This document shows, one piece after another, positions 1 to 6,395 of a stretch of 17,991 bases of DNA. Source of the DNA: Ilumatobacteraceae bacterium (GTDB lineage Bacteria; Actinomycetota; Acidimicrobiia; Acidimicrobiales; Ilumatobacteraceae); assembly GCA_025463305.1 (NCBI GenBank), contig JAOBWK010000111.1, forward strand, positions 1 to 17,991, written 5' to 3'. Positions within the stretch are counted from its first letter, which is position 1. Each line of letters starts with the position of its first letter. The translations under genes were made by a program, and so were the position numbers. The notes beneath the pieces are model-generated. The model searched no databases, was not told the DNA's origin, and worked only from the letters and a program-made list of their open reading frames with translations.

Positions 1-882
1 GCCGAGCTCGCGCTCCCCGATCTGCGCTCGGTCGTCGCCTCGAGCGAGGATCCCGTCGTCGCCCGCGACGAGACCACCCGTACGCTCGCCGCCGAGCTCA
101 AGCAGGCGCTCATCTCCAAGCAGGAGAGCGAGACGCTGCTCTGGCTCGACGACATCACGGCCGCCCTCGGCGTCGGCCGCGTCATCCGCGCGCTCAAGTT
201 GTCGTCGCAGCCGCCCAAGGCCGGCGTGCCGTTCCCGCCGGAGCTCGCCTCCCGCCTCGCCGAGGGTGCCACCGCGTCGCTCACCGCCGACGCGATGCCC
301 GACCGCTGGGCCGCCGTGCTCGAGGCTGCGGCGTTCGCCCCGGTGCGCGCCCAGATCAAGCCGACGGCACCGCCGACGCAGTCGAGCGACGAGCTCGCCG
401 CCACCATCAAGCGGCTCGCTCCGGCGCTGCCGCACATCGCCGCGCTGTTCGGCATCGAGGTCGCCACCGGCGCGCAGATGCCCAAGCCGATGCGTCCGAC
501 CCGTCCGACGGCCCCGGGGAAGAAGCCCCTCCCGCCGAAGCCAGAGCCCGCCGCTCGCCCGCCGAAGCCACCGGTGGCGGAGACCCCAGCCGCCGCCCCC
601 ACCGCCGAGACGCCCGCCGTCGAAGCGGAGCCAACGGCCGTCGTCGAAACGCCGGCTGTCGTCGAGACGCCCGCCGCGGAGGTCGAGGCACCCGCCGCTG
701 CCGAGACGCCCGTCGAGGCCGAGGCGCCCGCCGCAGCCGAGACGCCCGAGGAGGTCGCCACCCCGGCGGCCGAGCCGACGGTCGAGGTCGAGGCGCCTGC
801 TGCAGCCGAGGCACCGGAGGACGTGGCCCCGGCCGCTGCCGCCATCGAGCCCGACACCATCGAGCCCGACACCGCCGAGTAG
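1..882 (+). CDS. Unrecognised protein, 5' end outside window, with Ala/Pro/Glu-rich C-terminal tail
   Basis: The frame is open from the first base to the TAG at 880-882 (293 residues visible), so the start lies left of the window. A TTG at 199 is in frame, but the coding character is unchanged upstream of it, so it is not taken as the start. The first ~160 residues look globular and helical: charged helices (KQALISKQESE, WLDDITAALGVGRVIRAL), then RWAAVLEAAAFAPVRAQIKP and IKRLAPALPHIAALFGIE. From about residue 165 the chain becomes a low-complexity tail rich in Ala, Pro and Glu with repeated ETPA/EAPAAAETP units, probably disordered. No membrane segment or catalytic motif is visible. I do not recognise the family and assign no function. 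The reading frame is certain; identity is unknown. The next gene follows 65 bases downstream on the same strand but seems to have its own promoter. Confidence 0.75.
   Translation, partial: AELALPDLRSVVASSEDPVVARDETTRTLAAELKQALISKQESETLLWLDDITAALGVGRVIRALKLSSQPPKAGVPFPPELASRLAEGATASLTADAMPDRWAAVLEAAAFAPVRAQIKPTAPPTQSSDELAATIKRLAPALPHIAALFGIEVATGAQMPKPMRPTRPTAPGKKPLPPKPEPAARPPKPPVAETPAAAPTAETPAVEAEPTAVVETPAVVETPAAEVEAPAAAETPVEAEAPAAAETPEEVATPAAEPTVEVEAPAAAEAPEDVAPAAAAIEPDTIEPDTAE
590..840 (+). repeat. Imperfect short repeats encoding an Ala/Pro/Glu-rich tail
   Basis: Degenerate repeats of about 30-50 bases encode variants of EAPAAAETP and ETPAVVE. They lie wholly inside the partial first gene and account for its low-complexity tail. 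Repeat boundaries are approximate. Confidence 0.5.
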
Positions 883-933
883 TCCCGCTGCAGGAGGGTC
901 TGAGTGGGTTCGTGGGCGGCCCGGTCGCGCACG

Positions 934-939
934 TACCAT
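934..939 (+). promoter_or_regulatory. Candidate -10 element (TACCAT) of the crotonase gene
   Basis: TACCAT ends 8 bases before the ATG at 948. A transcript starting 6-8 bases below it would have almost no 5' leader. No convincing -35 hexamer and no Shine-Dalgarno sequence are visible. The same arrangement recurs at other transcript-leading genes in this window. Confidence 0.4.
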
Positions 940-947
940 CGCGGTCC

Positions 948-1733
948 ATGTCCGACATCGTCCAGTACGAAACCCAGGGCCGCATCGCGGTCATCACCCT
1001 CAACCGCCCCGAGGCGCGCAACGCCATCAGCGGTGAGGTCGCGATCGGCATGGAGGCAGCGCTCGACCAGCTCGAGGCCGATCCCGAGGTGTGGATCGCC
1101 GTGCTACGGGCCAACTCCGAGGGCCAGGCCAAGCCGGTGTTCTGCGCGGGTGCCGACCTGAAGGCGATCAACTCCGGTGGCGCCGCCGGTCTGGCCACCA
1201 AGCGCGGCGGGTTCGCCGGGTTCGTGTACCGCGAGCGGGTCAAGCCCGTCATCGTCGCGGTCGATGGTCTCGCCACCGCCGGCGGCTGCGAGATCGTGCT
1301 CGGCTGCGACCTCGTCGTCGCCAGCACCCAGGCGTCGTTCGGTCTCGCCGAGGTGAAGCGCAACCTGATCGCCGGCGCCGGTGGCCTGTTCCGCCTCCCC
1401 CGCGCCATCGGCCAAGCCGCGGCGATGGAGATGATCCTCACCGGCGAGCCGCTGCCCGCCAAACGCGCCTACGAGCTCGGCCTCGTCAGCCGCCTGGTCG
1501 AGCCGGGTCAGGCGTTCGACGAGGCGATGAAGCTCGCCGCGCAGATCACCGCCGCCGCCCCGCTCGCCGTCTACGCCAGCCGCCAGGTCGTGCTGGCCGC
1601 GGCCTACGAGGACGACGACACGCTGAAGGCGCTCACCAACAAGCTGTTCGGCGAGGTGCTCGCGTCGGAGGACACCAAGGAAGGGCTCACCGCGTTCATC
1701 GAGAAGCGCGCCCCCAACTGGCAGGGCAAGTAG
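948..1733 (+). CDS. Enoyl-CoA hydratase/isomerase (crotonase family)
   Basis: 261 residues, the usual length for a single-domain crotonase acting in the cytoplasm on acyl-CoA thioesters, as in fatty-acid beta-oxidation. The N-terminus has the family signature ITLNRPEARNAI (residues 16-27). The oxyanion-hole region FCAGADLKAI spans 65-74 and the second loop ATAGGCE spans 109-115. Glu115 (in GGCE) and Glu135 (in GLAE) are exactly 20 residues apart, like Glu144 and Glu164 of rat mitochondrial enoyl-CoA hydratase, so hydratase chemistry is plausible. The C-terminus (KEGLTAFIEKRAPNW) is also typical. ATG 948 was chosen because homology begins there, although the frame is open to a GTG at 912. The gene is convergent with the kynureninase gene, 13 bases away. 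Exact substrate is unknown; other crotonase activities remain possible. Confidence 0.9.
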   Translation: MSDIVQYETQGRIAVITLNRPEARNAISGEVAIGMEAALDQLEADPEVWIAVLRANSEGQAKPVFCAGADLKAINSGGAAGLATKRGGFAGFVYRERVKPVIVAVDGLATAGGCEIVLGCDLVVASTQASFGLAEVKRNLIAGAGGLFRLPRAIGQAAAMEMILTGEPLPAKRAYELGLVSRLVEPGQAFDEAMKLAAQITAAAPLAVYASRQVVLAAAYEDDDTLKALTNKLFGEVLASEDTKEGLTAFIEKRAPNWQGK

Positions 1734-1746
1734 CCGTCCCGTCAGC

Positions 1747-3021
1747 TCACGTCACGGCGGCGCGGGTCGCGAAGCCGGGCTCGCGCCACTCCCCCGAGGC
1801 GATGACTGCGCTGAGGTGATCGACGGCAGCCCAGACGTCGACGAACCGGGTGTACAGCGGTGCGAACCCGAACCGGGCGATGTCGGGCGCGCGGAAGTCG
1901 CCGATCACCCCGCGCGCGATCAACGCCTGGACCACCGCGTACGCATCGCCGTCGTGGCGGAGCGCGACCTGGCTGCCGCGACAGGCGGGATCGCGTGGCG
2001 TGACGACGTGCAGATCGGCTGACGCGCAGCGGGCGTCGACGAGATCGATGAACGCCGTGGTGAGCGCCACGGACTTGGCCCGCAGCGCCTCGACGCCGCC
2101 GTGGGCATCGGCGGCGCGCACGGTGTCGACGCCGCACGCCAACGCGGTCAACGACAGGATCGGCGGCGTGCCGGCAGCGAACCCGGCGATGCCGGGTGCG
2201 GCGCGGTAGTCGGCCGTGAACTCGAACGGCGCGGCGTGGCCGAGCCAGCCCTGCAACGGCTGCCGGGCGTGCGACGCATGCCGAGGGTGCATCCACACGA
2301 ACGCCGGCGCACCGGGGCCACCGTTGAGGTACTTGTATCCGCAACCGACGGCGAAATCGGCGTCGGACCCGCTGAGGTCGACCGGCAGCGCGCCGGCGCT
2401 GTGGGCCAGATCCCACACCATCAGCGCGCCGGCAGCGTGGACCTGGGTCGTGATGCGGCGCATGTCGAGCAGACGTCCGGTGCGGTAGTCGACGTGGGTG
2501 AGCACCACGACCGCCGCCTGCGGACCGATGAGCGGGGCGACGTCAGCGCCTTCGAGGTCGACCGGGTCGACGAGGTCGAGCCGCGCGCCGGTCGAGCGAG
2601 CGACGCCCTCGGCGATGTAGAGGTCGGTCGGGAAGTTGGTCCGTTCGGACATGATCGACATGCGCGACGGATCGTGCTCCATCGCGATCGTGACCGCGGC
2701 GGTGAGCACCTTGTAGAGGTTCACCGAGGTGGAGTCGCACACGAGCACCTCGCCTGCGCCGGCTCCGATCAACGGCGCGATCGCATCACCGACGCGCTGC
2801 GGCAGGTGGAGCCAGTCGTGGGTGTTCCAGCCGGCGATCAGGTCGCGGCCCCACTCGTCGGCGATCGCCCGCTGGACGCGCTCCGCCACGGTGACCGGCG
2901 TGGGCCCGAGCGAGTTGCCGTCGAGGTAGACGACGCCCGGCGGCAGCGCGAACTGGGCACGCAGGCCAGCGAGCGGATCGGCTGCGTCGAGCGCTGCGCA
3001 GTCGGCTCGGGAGAGCGCCAT
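1747..3021 (-). CDS. kynU: Kynureninase (PLP-dependent)
   Basis: 424 residues, close to bacterial kynureninases. The enzyme hydrolyses L-kynurenine (or 3-hydroxykynurenine) to anthranilate (or 3-hydroxyanthranilate) and alanine in tryptophan catabolism. Visible motifs are YLDGNSLGP (32-40), WDLAHSAGA (203-211, PLP-ring Asp and neighbours) and GCGYKYLNGGPGAP (226-239), in which Lys230 is the expected Schiff-base lysine. This is the aspartate-aminotransferase fold (fold type I). The frame stays open upstream to 3390, but that extension is antisense-like noise over the GNAT gene; ATG 3021 lies one base after that gene's TGA (TGACATG), which fits translational coupling. No strong Shine-Dalgarno is present. 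It is the last gene of a four-gene operon. No tryptophan dioxygenase or kynurenine formamidase gene is in the window, so the source of kynurenine is not shown. Confidence 0.95.
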   Translation of the reverse strand: MALSRADCAALDAADPLAGLRAQFALPPGVVYLDGNSLGPTPVTVAERVQRAIADEWGRDLIAGWNTHDWLHLPQRVGDAIAPLIGAGAGEVLVCDSTSVNLYKVLTAAVTIAMEHDPSRMSIMSERTNFPTDLYIAEGVARSTGARLDLVDPVDLEGADVAPLIGPQAAVVVLTHVDYRTGRLLDMRRITTQVHAAGALMVWDLAHSAGALPVDLSGSDADFAVGCGYKYLNGGPGAPAFVWMHPRHASHARQPLQGWLGHAAPFEFTADYRAAPGIAGFAAGTPPILSLTALACGVDTVRAADAHGGVEALRAKSVALTTAFIDLVDARCASADLHVVTPRDPACRGSQVALRHDGDAYAVVQALIARGVIGDFRAPDIARFGFAPLYTRFVDVWAAVDHLSAVIASGEWREPGFATRAAVT

Positions 3022-3022
3022 G

Positions 3023-3484
3023 TCAGCCGCCGGCGGCCGGCAGCGCCTTGTACACGGTGATCTTGCGGGCGGTGATGCCGGCGCGCTCGAACAGGTTCTT
3101 GGTGTCGCGGTCGCCCGGCAGGGCCGTGCCCTCGATGCCGTGGAGATCGGCGGCGCGGATGGCGTCGATGGCGTGCTCGACCATCGTGTCGCCGAGGCCG
3201 AGCTCGCGGGCGCCTTCCTCGACGAACGCGTGCACGATGATGCCGCGGTCGACATCGGGGCGGAGCGCGACCACCATGTAGCTGAGCACGACGCCGAGCA
3301 GCATCCCGACGAACACGACCCGGTCAGTGGCGGACAGCACGGCTGGCCAGTCGGTGATGATCTCGCTCTCCTCGAGCAGCAGCGCACCACCGCGCACGTC
3401 GCGCAGGCCGTCGCGGGCGAGGCCCTGCAGCCAGTCGAGCGCCTCGATGTCGTCGGCCGTGGCCAGACGCACGACCGGTTCCAC
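3023..3484 (-). CDS. GNAT-family N-acetyltransferase
   Basis: 153 residues from a GTG start. It matches the GNAT fold: strand 1 with acidic helix (VVRLATADDIEAL, 4-16), central strands FVGMLLGVVLSYMVVAL, the acetyl-CoA pyrophosphate loop of the R-x-L-G-L-G type (ARELGLGDTMVEHAI, about 92-106), and a C-terminal LPGDRDTKNLFERAGI segment followed by a final strand KITVYKAL. GNAT enzymes transfer an acetyl group from acetyl-CoA to an amine on a small molecule or protein; nothing here indicates the substrate. It sits between the helical protein (2-base gap) and kynU (1-base gap), so the genes are almost certainly co-transcribed. A role on a kynurenine-pathway amine would be a guess. Family call is confident; function is not. 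Confidence 0.8.
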   Translation of the reverse strand: MEPVVRLATADDIEALDWLQGLARDGLRDVRGGALLLEESEIITDWPAVLSATDRVVFVGMLLGVVLSYMVVALRPDVDRGIIVHAFVEEGARELGLGDTMVEHAIDAIRAADLHGIEGTALPGDRDTKNLFERAGITARKITVYKALPAAGG

Positions 3485-3486
3485 GC

Positions 3487-4032
3487 TCAGCCGGCCTGGA
3501 GCTGGTTGATCTTGCCGAGGATGGTGCGACGCGCCCGGTGGGTGGTCTCGTAGCGCTCGACGGCGGCGAGCTCGACCTCGGTGAGCGAGCCCAACCGGCC
3601 GACCACCTGGGATGCGGCGAGGCTGTCGTAGCCGTCGATGGGCAGCGCAGCGTGGGTGTCGTCGAGCAGCGGCGACTCGGCGACGAGCTCGATGACGGCC
3701 TCGGGCAACGACGCGGTCGACAGGTCGACCGCCGGTTCGGCGTCGACGATCGGCATCGGTTCAGCCGGCGCGCGACGGGCCTGTTCGGCGGCGTCGAGCC
3801 GGCGCTCGACCTCCTGCTTGCCCTGGGTCACGGCCATCTTGCCGATGAACTTGGCCACCGTCAGCTGGTTGTCGACCCGGGTCTTGCCCGTGGCGATCAG
3901 GCCCGGCAGCTCGTCCTTGGCCAGCGCGAGCAGCCCGATGGGTGCATAGACCACGAGCTCGAGGATGCGGTGCAACGGATCGGTCGCACCGGTGTCGCGA
4001 GCGGTCCCATCGGACTCGTGGTCGGTCGCCAC
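3487..4032 (-). CDS. Conserved-looking helical protein of unknown function
   Basis: 181 residues, GTG start two bases after the TAG of the upstream gene. Three parts are visible: an N-terminal amphipathic helix (LHRILELVVYAPIGLLALAKDEL, ~20-42) running into a Lys/Arg/Glu helix (TRVDNQLTVAKFIGKMAVTQGKQEVERRLDAAEQARR); a variable acidic linker (~95-125); and a C-terminal helical module with GYDSLAASQVV, LGSLTEVELAAVERYE and RRTILGKINQLQ. From memory, similar GYDSL...QVV...YE modules end many small actinobacterial proteins, and the N-terminal part recalls heparin-binding-haemagglutinin or lipid-droplet-associated proteins. There is no signal peptide or full transmembrane span, so it may associate peripherally with membranes. 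Function is unassigned. Confidence 0.75.
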   Translation of the reverse strand: MATDHESDGTARDTGATDPLHRILELVVYAPIGLLALAKDELPGLIATGKTRVDNQLTVAKFIGKMAVTQGKQEVERRLDAAEQARRAPAEPMPIVDAEPAVDLSTASLPEAVIELVAESPLLDDTHAALPIDGYDSLAASQVVGRLGSLTEVELAAVERYETTHRARRTILGKINQLQAG

Positions 4033-4034
4033 GG

Positions 4035-4535
4035 CTATCGACCGGACGGGATGAGCGGGCAGTCGTCGTCGCCGATCGGGCAGAACGCCGCGCCGTTGCG
4101 GACGAGGAGGAAGCAGTTCGGGCAGAGTCGCTCGTCGGAGCGCTTCGGCTGCAGGCGATCGGCGGCCTCGGTGCGGTCCTCGGGCTCTTCGTCCTCGTCG
4201 TCGGCCTCTTCGGCCGTGACCAGGCGGTCCTTCAGGATCGTGTCGAGGTCGGCTTCGACGTCGTCGGGGGCGAGGATGTCGTCGTCGTCATCGTCGTCGG
4301 CGGTGGCCACGGCACGGCGGACCGGGCCGTCGGTGTCTTCGTCCTCGGCTTCATCTTCTTCGGTTTCGGCAGACTCAGCGAACTCGTCGTCGATGCCGCC
4401 GAACTCCTCGTCGGCTTCGAGCGCTTCTTCATCGAGCTCGTCGGGATCGATCTCGGCATCGGGTTCTTCGGCTTCCTCTTCGGCAGCGTCCACCGACTCG
4501 TCTTCCGGGTCGATCATCTCGTCGTCGTCTGCCAT
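4035..4535 (-). CDS. Acidic DUF4193-like protein with C-terminal zinc ribbon
   Basis: 166 residues, ATG start preceded by a clear GAGGAG Shine-Dalgarno. Residues 1-125 are extraordinarily acidic, with runs of Asp and Glu including a DDDDDDD stretch (80-86). The segment DVEADLDTILKDRLV (92-106) is followed by a small C-terminal domain with Cys138-x2-Cys141 (CPNCFLLV) and Cys152-x6-Cys159 (CPIGDDDC), a likely four-cysteine zinc site. This layout (acidic arm, LD.ILK.RLV segment, C-x2-C-FLV ribbon) is what I know from actinobacterial DUF4193 proteins, although the second Cys pair differs from the usual form. Function is unknown; an acidic arm plus zinc ribbon suggests binding of a basic protein or a nucleic-acid machine, which is inference. 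It is the first gene of the kynU operon. Confidence 0.75.
   Translation of the reverse strand: MADDDEMIDPEDESVDAAEEEAEEPDAEIDPDELDEEALEADEEFGGIDDEFAESAETEEDEAEDEDTDGPVRRAVATADDDDDDDILAPDDVEADLDTILKDRLVTAEEADDEDEEPEDRTEAADRLQPKRSDERLCPNCFLLVRNGAAFCPIGDDDCPLIPSGR
4278..4298. repeat. GTC trinucleotide tract encoding poly-Asp
   Basis: Seven consecutive GTC/ATC triplets encode a poly-Asp run in the DUF4193-like protein on the minus strand. Length change by slippage would stay in frame. Confidence 0.6.
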
Positions 4536-4540
4536 TCCGT

Positions 4541-4546
4541 CTCCTC
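4541..4546 (-). promoter_or_regulatory. Shine-Dalgarno GAGGAG for the DUF4193-like gene
   Basis: GAGGAG on the minus strand lies 5 bases before ATG 4535 and fixes that start. This gene differs from most other transcript-leading genes here, which lack a leader. Confidence 0.65.
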
Positions 4547-4571
4547 GTCAAGTTCCCGGCCGCGGGCGGCG

Positions 4572-4577
4572 AGCATA
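4572..4577 (-). promoter_or_regulatory. Candidate -10 element (TATGCT) of the kynU operon
   Basis: TATGCT on the minus strand ends 36 bases before ATG 4535, leaving room for a leader of about 30 bases that carries the GAGGAG site. No good -35 hexamer is seen, which would suit an activator-dependent promoter. Confidence 0.3.
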
Positions 4578-4611
4578 CGTGCCACGTAGCCCCAGAGGGT
4601 CCGGGGCAGAC

Positions 4612-4627
4612 CGTGACACTCGTCACG
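4612..4627. promoter_or_regulatory. CRP/FNR-type palindrome upstream of the kynU operon
   Basis: A perfect 16-base inverted repeat with 6-base arms (CGTGAC / GTCACG) and a 4-base centre. Read as GTGA-N6-TCAC it matches the half-site pattern of CRP/FNR-family regulators (GlxR or Cmr in actinobacteria). Its centre is about 43 bases upstream of the candidate -10 element, a position compatible with activation. A plain stem-loop is the alternative. Confidence 0.4.
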
Positions 4628-4657
4628 CTCCGCGGTGGACCGGCCGAGGCCGCGAAA

Positions 4658-4675
4658 CTGCCGCGGAACCGGCAG
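4658..4675 (-). terminator. Hairpin after the ThyX-like gene, possible terminator
   Basis: Six-base arms CTGCCG and CGGCAG with a 6-base loop, followed on the minus strand by TTT. It lies 56 bases past the stop of the ThyX-like gene and before the promoter of the next operon. The U-run is short, so efficiency is uncertain. A second, looser inverted repeat (GGACCCG 4691-4697 / CGGGTCC 4714-4720) lies between it and the gene. Apart from these and the promoter elements, 4536-4730 shows nothing else. Confidence 0.35.
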
Positions 4676-4730
4676 AAATAGGCCCCCACCGGACCCGTCG
4701 CCCGGTCCCCGATCGGGTCCCTCGTCCGCG

Positions 4731-6332
4731 TCAGGGCTGCTGGCGACGCTGCTCGGCGCGACGCTCGGACTCGAGGCGCTCCAGCTCCGGAGCCTCCTCG
4801 GTCATGTGCGACATCGCCTCGGCGATCGCCGTGTGCCCGGCCTTGACGGCGATCAGGCGGTGCATCTCCAGCGCCACACGGCGGTAGGCCGGATGGCCCT
4901 GCGGCGACGATCGGAGCTCGAGCATGTGCATCGCCTCGCGGGCGTTGAACTGCATCGAGTAGCGGATCCGGTACGCCATCGACACCGCGTAGCTGGCCTG
5001 GTTCGGGAAGTCGTGGCGCAGCGCGTCGTACAGCGCGGCGGACCGTGCCATCGACTCGTCGAACACCGAGGTCATCCCGGCCGCATCGACCAGATCGGGC
5101 CGCACGTAGCCGTGGTTCGGCGTGAGCACCTGCCAATCGATGGTGAGCATCCGGTGGCGTTGCAGGTCGCGGAACGCGCCGTAGTCGCTGACCACGTCGA
5201 AGCGGTAGTCGACGCGCTCGAACGCCCGACCGGGCCGGTGACGCCGGTTCTGTCGATCACCGACGTAGGCGCGGATCAGCGCGATGCGCTCGTCGACACC
5301 GAGCGTTTGCACCTTGGCGAGGATCTGTGCCTCGGGCAGGTTGCTGTGCGGGTAGCAGATGGCCGTGAGCAGCTTGTCCTCGGCCTCGGGGTCCCAGTCG
5401 AGCAGCTCGACCGACGGCGCCGGCTCGACCGGGGTACCGCCGAAGATGCCGTCGACGAGCTCGGCGGTGTGGTCGCGGGTGGACGCCATGTAGTGGCTCC
5501 ACTGGCCGCCACGCTCGGGGAGGTCGACGCGCTTCAAGAAGCTGGGGATCACCTTGCGCAGCTCGTGCAGCATCAGCTCGGCGTAGTGCTGGGCCTCGGG
5601 CAGCGGGTGCGAGCGCATCCGCAGCAGCAGCATCTCGAACCCCTGCCCGGAGCCGTAGATGCCGACGTTGCTGAGCGAGGCGGCGGGCAGCACACCGCGC
5701 ACGGCGTCGAGCGCCTTGGCGCGGGTGGCCTGGCGGTAGACGAAGTCGCTGTCGCTCGCCAGTCGGGGCACGGTTGCCCGGATGTGGTCGGTGACCTTGT
5801 TGATCAACAGGCTGTACGCGTCGAACATGCGGTCCATGTCGCCGACGTAGCGGGTGCCGAACGCGCTGTTCAGCACGGCGGGATCGCGGTAGAAGCGGTA
5901 GCGGCCGCCGAGGCGCGAGTCGTACGCGATGTACCGCGTGCTCTGCTCGAGGTAGCTCATCAGCCGGCCCCACTCGAGCACCTTGGTGAGGATGTTCGAC
6001 GCCTGCTCACACGCGAGGTGCACGCCGCCGAGCTGGGCGACCGAGTCGTCGCCGTACTCGAAGAACACCTTCTCGTACAGTTCCTCGGCGCGGGCGAGGC
6101 CGACGGTGGCGTCGACGGTCTGATCACCGGTGATGTCGAGATCGCCGACGAACTCGTCGAGGAACAGCCGGCGGAGGCTCTTCGGGCTGCGGCTGTAACG
6201 GGCGAACAGTGCGCCCTTGACGACCTCGGGCAGGTTCACGAGGGCGAAAACGGGTCCGTCGAGGTTCGAAAAATACCGACGGAGGATGTCGCCTTCGTCG
6301 CTGGTGAACTCCTCGGGGACGTAGACCGTCAC
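4731..6332 (-). CDS. Double-domain ThyX-family protein (FAD-dependent thymidylate synthase-like)
   Basis: 533 residues, about twice a standard ThyX (~220-250). ThyX makes dTMP from dUMP using FAD, NADPH and methylene-tetrahydrofolate, with the signature RHRxxSxNExSxRY. Half 1 (~85-265) has EYGDDSVAQL, then EWGRLMSYLEQSTRY (120-134): the S-x-x-E-Q-S-x-R-Y half of the signature is kept, but the RHR triplet is not. It continues with RGVLPAASLSNVGIYGSG (212-229) and LRMRSHPLPEAQHYAEL. Half 2 (~345-505) has GAFRDLQRHRMLTIDWQVL (385-403): RHR is kept but the S/NE/S/R part is lost, followed by YRIRYSMQFNAREAMHMLELR (454-474), which resembles the ThyX C-terminal helices. GTG 6332 fits the -10 hexamer above it. 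Long ThyX-like proteins exist in Acidimicrobiia and relatives. Whether this one makes dTMP cannot be told from sequence. Confidence 0.8.
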   Translation of the reverse strand: MTVYVPEEFTSDEGDILRRYFSNLDGPVFALVNLPEVVKGALFARYSRSPKSLRRLFLDEFVGDLDITGDQTVDATVGLARAEELYEKVFFEYGDDSVAQLGGVHLACEQASNILTKVLEWGRLMSYLEQSTRYIAYDSRLGGRYRFYRDPAVLNSAFGTRYVGDMDRMFDAYSLLINKVTDHIRATVPRLASDSDFVYRQATRAKALDAVRGVLPAASLSNVGIYGSGQGFEMLLLRMRSHPLPEAQHYAELMLHELRKVIPSFLKRVDLPERGGQWSHYMASTRDHTAELVDGIFGGTPVEPAPSVELLDWDPEAEDKLLTAICYPHSNLPEAQILAKVQTLGVDERIALIRAYVGDRQNRRHRPGRAFERVDYRFDVVSDYGAFRDLQRHRMLTIDWQVLTPNHGYVRPDLVDAAGMTSVFDESMARSAALYDALRHDFPNQASYAVSMAYRIRYSMQFNAREAMHMLELRSSPQGHPAYRRVALEMHRLIAVKAGHTAIAEAMSHMTEEAPELERLESERRAEQRRQQP

Positions 6333-6340
6333 GAACGACC

Positions 6341-6346
6341 ATCCTA
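6341..6346 (-). promoter_or_regulatory. Candidate -10 element (TAGGAT) of the ThyX-like gene
   Basis: TAGGAT on the minus strand ends 8 bases before GTG 6332; there is no Shine-Dalgarno. This suggests a leaderless transcript and supports the chosen start. The -35 region is not recognisable. Confidence 0.45.
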
Positions 6347-6395
6347 GGGGTTGGCCGGATGCCGGACGCGGTATGGGCGCGCCGGTGAGCTGGGC

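Noticed and set aside
1734..1746. Possible bidirectional terminator between the crotonase and kynU genes
   Set aside because: The 13-base gap and flanks show no convincing stem.
3026..3037. Perfect 12-base palindrome GCCGCCGGCGGC just before the kynU ATG
   Set aside because: It is made of GC-rich Ala/Gly codons at the end of the GNAT gene; such palindromes are expected by chance at this composition. Translation control cannot be excluded, but nothing else supports it.
3022..3390. N-terminal extension of kynureninase to 547 residues
   Set aside because: The added 123 residues are Ser/Ala/Arg-rich shadow of the GNAT gene, and kynureninase homology starts just after ATG 3021.
4691..4720. Inverted repeat GGACCCG/CGGGTCC after the ThyX-like stop as a terminator
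   Set aside because: The loop is 16 bases and there is no U-run; the hairpin at 4658-4675 is the better candidate.
4635..6347. A 570-codon open frame on the plus strand, antisense to the ThyX-like gene
   Set aside because: It is a composition shadow with low-complexity Val/Glu/His content; the minus strand carries clear ThyX-like blocks.
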